Shown here piece by piece: positions 6,901 through 9,300 of a stretch of 9,300 bases of DNA. The DNA lies in the NCBI GenBank assembly GCA_002084865.1, contig NBMG01000083.1:1-9300 (forward strand), read 5' to 3'. Source of the DNA: Candidatus Atribacteria bacterium 4572_76 (lineage in GTDB: Bacteria > Atribacterota > Phoenicimicrobiia > Phoenicimicrobiales > Phoenicimicrobiaceae). How positions within the stretch are numbered: position 1 is the stretch's first letter; each line of letters begins with the position of its first letter. The notes beneath the pieces are model-generated. The model searched no databases. It was not told the origin of the DNA and saw only the letters and a program-made list of their open reading frames with translations. Position numbers and translations under genes: made by a program.

Positions 6901-7040
6901 ATACCATCAGGGAAAATTTCGTTAAAAATAATTCTGCCAGCTGTTGTGCTTTTTAAGGAGTTATGTATTTTACATTTAATTTTAGCATGTAAGTCTATAA
7001 AACCGTCCTCTCGCTTTCCCGCATAGTCAGATAATAACAA
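3987..7040 (-). CDS. rpoC: RNA polymerase beta-prime subunit, C-terminal part (second frame of a broken rpoC)
   Basis: This frame carries the second half of beta-prime, the subunit that with beta forms the catalytic cleft of RNA polymerase. Homology starts at DGFIDLHAKIK (residues 12-22). The bridge helix with SGARGSKRQIGQLAGMRG is at 171-188. The trigger loop region, PIRSNFRDGLSVLEYF to GYLTRRLVDV, spans 201-246. The second zinc site is Cys257, Cys331, Cys338 and Cys341. The switch-type segment EAVGVIAAQSIGEPGTQL lies at 356-373, and the C-terminal SAASFQRTTHVLT and LIGN-like ENVIIGNIIPAGTG regions at 915-956. All catalytic elements look intact. Residues about 567-884 are a lineage-specific insertion made of modules related to residues 284-328. 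The tail (966-1017) is highly acidic. The only possible starts near the front are TTG at 7038-7040 with a poor Shine-Dalgarno and ATG codon 47 with none, so independent translation is doubtful. It overlaps the upstream half by 46 bases in the -1 frame. Confidence 0.9.
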   Translation of the reverse strand: MLLSDYAGKREDGFIDLHAKIKCKIHNSLKSTTAGRIIFNEIFPDGMDFINLTITKKSLEKIISFVYRKYGKEITVDVLDKIKKLGFNFATSSGISMGIADLEIPSQKDEILEVAEKEVDKIQEQYNYGLIMEDEREQKIVNAWTKAANDVVDAILKNLGKFNPLYIMADSGARGSKRQIGQLAGMRGLMADPSGKIIEFPIRSNFRDGLSVLEYFISTHGARKGLADTALRTSKSGYLTRRLVDVAQDAIIREEDCGTSDGIIIRAFQDDGNIIETLEERLVGRITQEEVIDPRTGEVLVGLGEEIDERSAKKISETGIKEVKVRSVLTCRAEHGICVKCYGKDMATGKLVNIGEAVGVIAAQSIGEPGTQLTLRTFHTGGIKITGEDITLGLPRVEQLFEVRKPKKQAVISEINGIVEEIITENNYKKQIVINPETSKENKNPVEEKKKIYNVSPDLRLIVEKGQKVKAGERLTVGFIDPHDILKIQGIKAVQEYLLKEIQAVYRSQGVKISDKHIETIIRQIARLNMIYVRSARDSELLSGELVYVSDFEKANKKVVEENEEISKKNRELLENKKTIFSVVNAKTGEVIIKEGEVITNKVIPKIETSDFTALVVEDQENKQFTIVKGENLFIERITGNILVGEIKADNQKNNTEVDILSDSNIKFNEVISKEMGVEIANSDIRIISCAKPDIYEKIKGKITAADIINPEDSQVLVSANKQLTSLEVGKIKKTKVDRIKVWEEIKEISVRDGLIKLIKDEIVGRSIGEDIKDPISGNIIAAKDQIISKNLIKKILLYKLSELPLEDGRYFSLEGRALEFLYDNAVGKVAALDILDPETGEVIINGGKKITRDDATEICNKHLDLIKVRANNKIACINIIENVGFIKRKKFVAVGMPIIQGITQASLSTESFLSAASFQRTTHVLTNASIKGKVDKLYGLKENVIIGNIIPAGTGLDRYREIEVDYSHEEEEKVEEIFKQVEGEQEKKEINIFKEEDEGSKEKISDQITDQEQELN
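6995..7040 (-). other. Frame break inside rpoC
   Basis: Coding homology leaves the first frame after CYYLTMRE (about 7019) and resumes in the -1 frame at EDGFIDLHAKI (about 7010). The first frame runs to TAG at 6995-6997. A net loss of 3n+1 bases explains the shift. One added G in the GGG run at 7018-7020 would join the frames as CYYLTMRGKREDGFIDLH. Compared with the family, about 18 residues between these points are also missing, so a deletion of roughly 55 bases is an alternative. No canonical -1 slippery heptamer is present in the 63-base window where both frames are open. Sequencing or assembly error, a real mutation and a natural split cannot be told apart from the sequence alone. Confidence 0.85.
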
Positions 7041-9007
7041 CCTAAAATTATATCCTGACTAGGTAATGCTATAGGTAAGCCATTGGCTGGAGAGAGTATA
7101 TTATTCGAAGATAGCATTAAAATTTCTGCTTCAGCTTGAGCTTCCGGTGAAAGAGGAACATGAACTGCCATCTGATCACCGTCAAAATCCGCATTAAAAG
7201 CTGAACAAACTAAAGGATGAATCTGTATTGCATTTCCTTCCACCAAAACAGGTTTAAAAGCTTGAATCCCTAAGCGATGTAGCGTTGGTGCCCGATTTAG
7301 TAAGACAGGATGATCTTCTACGATATCCTTTAATATACTCCAGACTTCCGGCTTACTTTTCTCTACTATTTTTTTAGCAGTTTTGATATTATGGGCCAAA
7401 TCTTTGGCTACTAATTCTCTCATTACATATGGCTTGAATAACTCCAAAGCCATTTTTTTAGGTAATCCGCATTGGTAAAATTTTAAATTAGGACCTGCTA
7501 CAATTACTGACCTACCTGAATAATCTACTCTTTTACCTAAAAGGTTCTGTCTGAATCTCCCTTTCTTACCTTTTAACATATCACTTAACGATTTAAGGGG
7601 TCTATTCCCGGTGCCAAGTACTGCTCGACCTCTTCTTCCATTGTCTATCAAAGCATCAACCGCTTCCTGTAACATCCGTTTTTCATTTTTGATAATAATT
7701 TCCGGGGCCCCTAATTCTAATAATCTTTTTAATCTGTTATTCCGATTTATAACTCTCCTATACAGGTCATTCAAATCTGAAGTAGCAAAACGTCCTCCCT
7801 CTAATTGCACCATTGGTCTTAAGTCTGGAGGAATAACCGGAATTATTTCTAATACCATCCATTCGGGCTTGCAATTAGATTTACGAAATGCCTCAACTAT
7901 CTGTAATCTTTTAATAATCTTTTTAGTTTTTTGGCCAGTAGTTTTTTTTAATTCTTCGCGAAGCTCCAGAGTTAATTTATCTAAGGTTAACTCTTTCAAT
8001 AACTCTTTAATTGCTTCTGCCCCTATCCCCGCTTTAAATTCAGGATCATAATTGCTTAAAAGGAGTTTTTCTATTTCTAATATTATTTCTCCTCTTTTGT
8101 AGGTAGTGCTCCCGGGGTGTATCACTATGTAGCAAGATTCCTCAATGTTTTGAGTGGCTAATTTTGCCCGCAAGGACAAGTTTTTTTCTTCTTCTAACCT
8201 TTTTAAGTTAGTCTCAGAAATTAAGCCATTAATTTTAGTAATTCGGTATTGGGCCTCCTTACTTTCTACCTCTTCTTCTCTAATTTCTTTAATCCCTTCC
8301 TCAACCTCTTCTTTTTCTGCTTCGCCTTCATCAGATTCTTCTTCTTTATTTGCAGGGAATAGTAATTCCTTTTGATAGAAAATTTTACCAAATATTTTCT
8401 GCAAATCTTGATCCTCTTCCTCCGAAATTACATCACCTATCTTATGAGAAAATATTTTTACTTTATTAACATTATAAACCGGTTCGGCATTAAAATTTTC
8501 ATTATACTTCTTATGAATACGGTATTCTGCTTCTAAAATTATATCTCCTTTTTCTAAATCTGCATTATCTTTCTCAATAACTTCGAATAACTGTTCCCTT
8601 CTCCGGTCTGGAGCATAGTATAATATTTTTTCTAAATTACGAGGAGATATATCTAAAAGTAGAGATAAAGGACTGGGTATAGCCTTAAAATACCAAACAT
8701 GGGAAACTGGGGAAGCTAATTTAATATGCCCCATTCTTTCCCTTCTGGTGATAGATTTAGTAACTTCGACTCCACATCTGTCACAAATTACACCTTTATA
8801 TCTTATCCTTTTGTATTTTCCACAACTACATTCCCAATCTTTAACTGGTCCGAATATTCTTTCGCAAAATAAACCATCTTTCTCTGGTTTTAAAGTTCTA
8901 TAATTAATAGTTTCAGGCTTTTTAACTTCGCCATGAGACCATTTTTTTACTTGCTCTGGTGAAGCAAGTCCGATTTTGATCGAGTTAAAACTCTTCAAAA
9001 TTGTCAA
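6995..9007 (-). CDS. rpoC: RNA polymerase beta-prime subunit, N-terminal part with catalytic aspartates (first frame of a broken rpoC)
   Basis: This frame encodes the first half of beta-prime. It starts with TTG at 9005-9007, eight bases after AGGGGG. Residues 13-54 match the family N-terminus (IGLASPE, PETINYRTLKPEKDGLF). The zinc ribbon cysteines are Cys60, Cys62, Cys75 and Cys78. Residues 383-440 hold the lid and rudder region, with PVIPPDLRPMVQLEGGRFAT (390-409) and NRNNRLKRLL. GKRVDYSGRSVIV is at 491-503. The catalytic NADFDGD that holds the active-site magnesium ions is at 605-611. Between residues about 134 and 320 there is an insertion of roughly 150 residues relative to Firmicutes, including a run rich in Glu at 221-250. 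The frame ends abruptly with nine residues after CYYLT, whereas the family continues for about 700 or more residues. rpoB would be expected upstream but is not within the window. Confidence 0.92.
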   Translation of the reverse strand: MTILKSFNSIKIGLASPEQVKKWSHGEVKKPETINYRTLKPEKDGLFCERIFGPVKDWECSCGKYKRIRYKGVICDRCGVEVTKSITRRERMGHIKLASPVSHVWYFKAIPSPLSLLLDISPRNLEKILYYAPDRRREQLFEVIEKDNADLEKGDIILEAEYRIHKKYNENFNAEPVYNVNKVKIFSHKIGDVISEEEDQDLQKIFGKIFYQKELLFPANKEEESDEGEAEKEEVEEGIKEIREEEVESKEAQYRITKINGLISETNLKRLEEEKNLSLRAKLATQNIEESCYIVIHPGSTTYKRGEIILEIEKLLLSNYDPEFKAGIGAEAIKELLKELTLDKLTLELREELKKTTGQKTKKIIKRLQIVEAFRKSNCKPEWMVLEIIPVIPPDLRPMVQLEGGRFATSDLNDLYRRVINRNNRLKRLLELGAPEIIIKNEKRMLQEAVDALIDNGRRGRAVLGTGNRPLKSLSDMLKGKKGRFRQNLLGKRVDYSGRSVIVAGPNLKFYQCGLPKKMALELFKPYVMRELVAKDLAHNIKTAKKIVEKSKPEVWSILKDIVEDHPVLLNRAPTLHRLGIQAFKPVLVEGNAIQIHPLVCSAFNADFDGDQMAVHVPLSPEAQAEAEILMLSSNNILSPANGLPIALPSQDIILGCYYLTMRESERTVL

Positions 9008-9015
9008 TATAATTA

Positions 9016-9021
9016 CCCCCT
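9016..9021 (-). promoter_or_regulatory. Ribosome binding site of rpoC that supports a TTG start
   Basis: On the minus strand AGGGGG lies eight bases before TTG at 9005-9007. The next in-frame TTG, at codon 4, would be 17 bases away, and the first downstream ATG would cut off conserved family sequence. TTG at 9005-9007 is therefore the best start. Confidence 0.7.
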
Positions 9022-9028
9022 ATTATAA

Positions 9029-9200
9029 GTCGTTAGTAATTCGTATCGCGTATTGCGTATCGAGTATCGCGTGAAGAAAACCAGAATTCAGGAGTGGAGA
9101 TACGATATATCGTGCCCAAAGTACAAGAAGACACGGCACGCCGTGCCTCTACACCGACCCCCCGGTATTAATTCTTTAATCAGTTAACCAACTAACCAAC
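9029..9200. repeat. Mosaic intergenic element E upstream of rpoC (inverted relative to B)
   Basis: This element occupies most of the 293 bases upstream of rpoC. Read on the minus strand it has the same layout as element B read on the plus strand. A 4-bp-periodic tract at 9178-9200 comes first, then the AAAGAATTAA junction (9168-9177) and a GC-rich core with a G6 run and a CACGGC/GCCGTG hairpin (9132-9145). The block GAATTCTGGTTTTCTTCAC follows (9071-9089), and then a run of 7-bp units (9031-9072; units include ATCGCGT, ATTGCGT, ATCGAGT). The 9031-9089 part matches 3109-3160 inverted, with about four base changes over 45 bases and one extra 7-bp unit. It ends about seven bases from the rpoC ribosome binding site. 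No gene is visible in 9008-9300. Confidence 0.78.
9135..9147. repeat. GC-rich palindrome GGCACG-C-CGTGCC
   Basis: A perfect six-base inverted repeat around a single C, with an alternative pairing CACGGC-AC-GCCGTG at 9132-9145. It stands out in an AT-rich spacer and occupies the core slot of element E. It has no U-run beside it on either strand, so it is not a standard intrinsic terminator. Confidence 0.7.
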
Positions 9201-9289
9201 AAGTGATGTAATGTGTAACATGTGGTAAGTACCTGTTTTTATAATTTCAGAAATTTAATCTTATTACCACTCATTACATATTACTTGTT
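9198..9289. repeat. Imperfect inverted repeat with 35-base loop at the window edge
   Basis: The stretch 9198-9228 and the reverse complement of 9264-9289 both begin AACAAGT and end GTGGTAA. After removing a 5-base insertion in the first arm, 22 of 26 positions match. Both arms show a loose 7-base rhythm (TGTAATG, TGTAACA). They could form a stem in RNA or DNA and may be the outer end of element E or a neighbouring element. The window ends 11 bases later, so the boundary cannot be set. Confidence 0.6.
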
Positions 9290-9300
9290 ACTGTATTTTA

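Noticed and set aside
6995..7058. Programmed -1 frameshifting joining the two rpoC frames
   Set aside because: No X-XXY-YYZ heptamer in the correct phase occurs in the 63 bases where both frames are open; the GGGAAAG run is in the wrong phase. Frameshifting would also not restore the usual missing residues.
9022..9027. TATAAT on the minus strand just upstream of rpoC as a promoter -10 box
   Set aside because: A transcript would start inside or after the rpoC ribosome binding site, and no -35 box is found 16-18 bases upstream (the sequence there is CGCGAT within the 7-bp array).

Overview
The window is an AT-rich bacterial chromosome segment with every gene on the minus strand. Reading with the genes (high to low coordinates) the order is rpoC, rpsL, rpsG, fusA, tuf. 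This is the end of the rpoBC operon followed by the str operon, an order conserved in many bacteria. The proteins are most like those of Firmicutes-like or deep-branching anaerobic bacteria. The window gives no species-level marker. The low GC content, TTG start, lineage-specific inserts in the RNA polymerase beta-prime subunit and repeat-filled spacers would suit an uncultivated candidate phylum (for example Atribacterota-like), but that is a guess.

Layout. 9008-9300: non-coding, filled with repeat modules; rpoB is not reached. 3987-9007: rpoC, present as two overlapping reading frames (6995-9007 and 3987-7040) that together cover beta-prime. The break lies about 50 residues after the catalytic NADFDGD motif, at a point where the family usually has about 20 more residues. 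3571-3986: a 416-bp spacer with repeat modules and, next to rpsL, a near-consensus sigma-70/sigma-A promoter (TTGACA, 17 nt, TAGAAT) for the str operon. 3187-3570: rpsL. 2904-3186: repeat-filled spacer. 2433-2903: rpsG. 2195-2432: repeat-filled spacer. 131-2194: fusA. 83-130: short ordinary spacer. 1-82: first 27 codons of tuf.

The genes supply the core of gene expression: the RNA polymerase large subunit, two 30S proteins (S12 at the decoding site, S7 in the head) and the two elongation GTPases EF-G and EF-Tu. They would be co-transcribed from the promoter at about 3627-3655.

The most unusual content is non-coding. Four spacers hold related mosaic elements of about 200-310 bp built from a shared parts list: arrays of degenerate 7-bp units, an AAGAATTA junction, a 4-bp-periodic TTAG/CTGG tract, a GC-rich core and an AT-rich block. 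Three of them begin within a few bases of the stop codon of the gene upstream; the fourth is inverted and ends beside the rpoC ribosome binding site. Two sit inside the str operon, where gaps are normally short. The second unusual point is the frame break and the large repeat-type insertion in rpoC.
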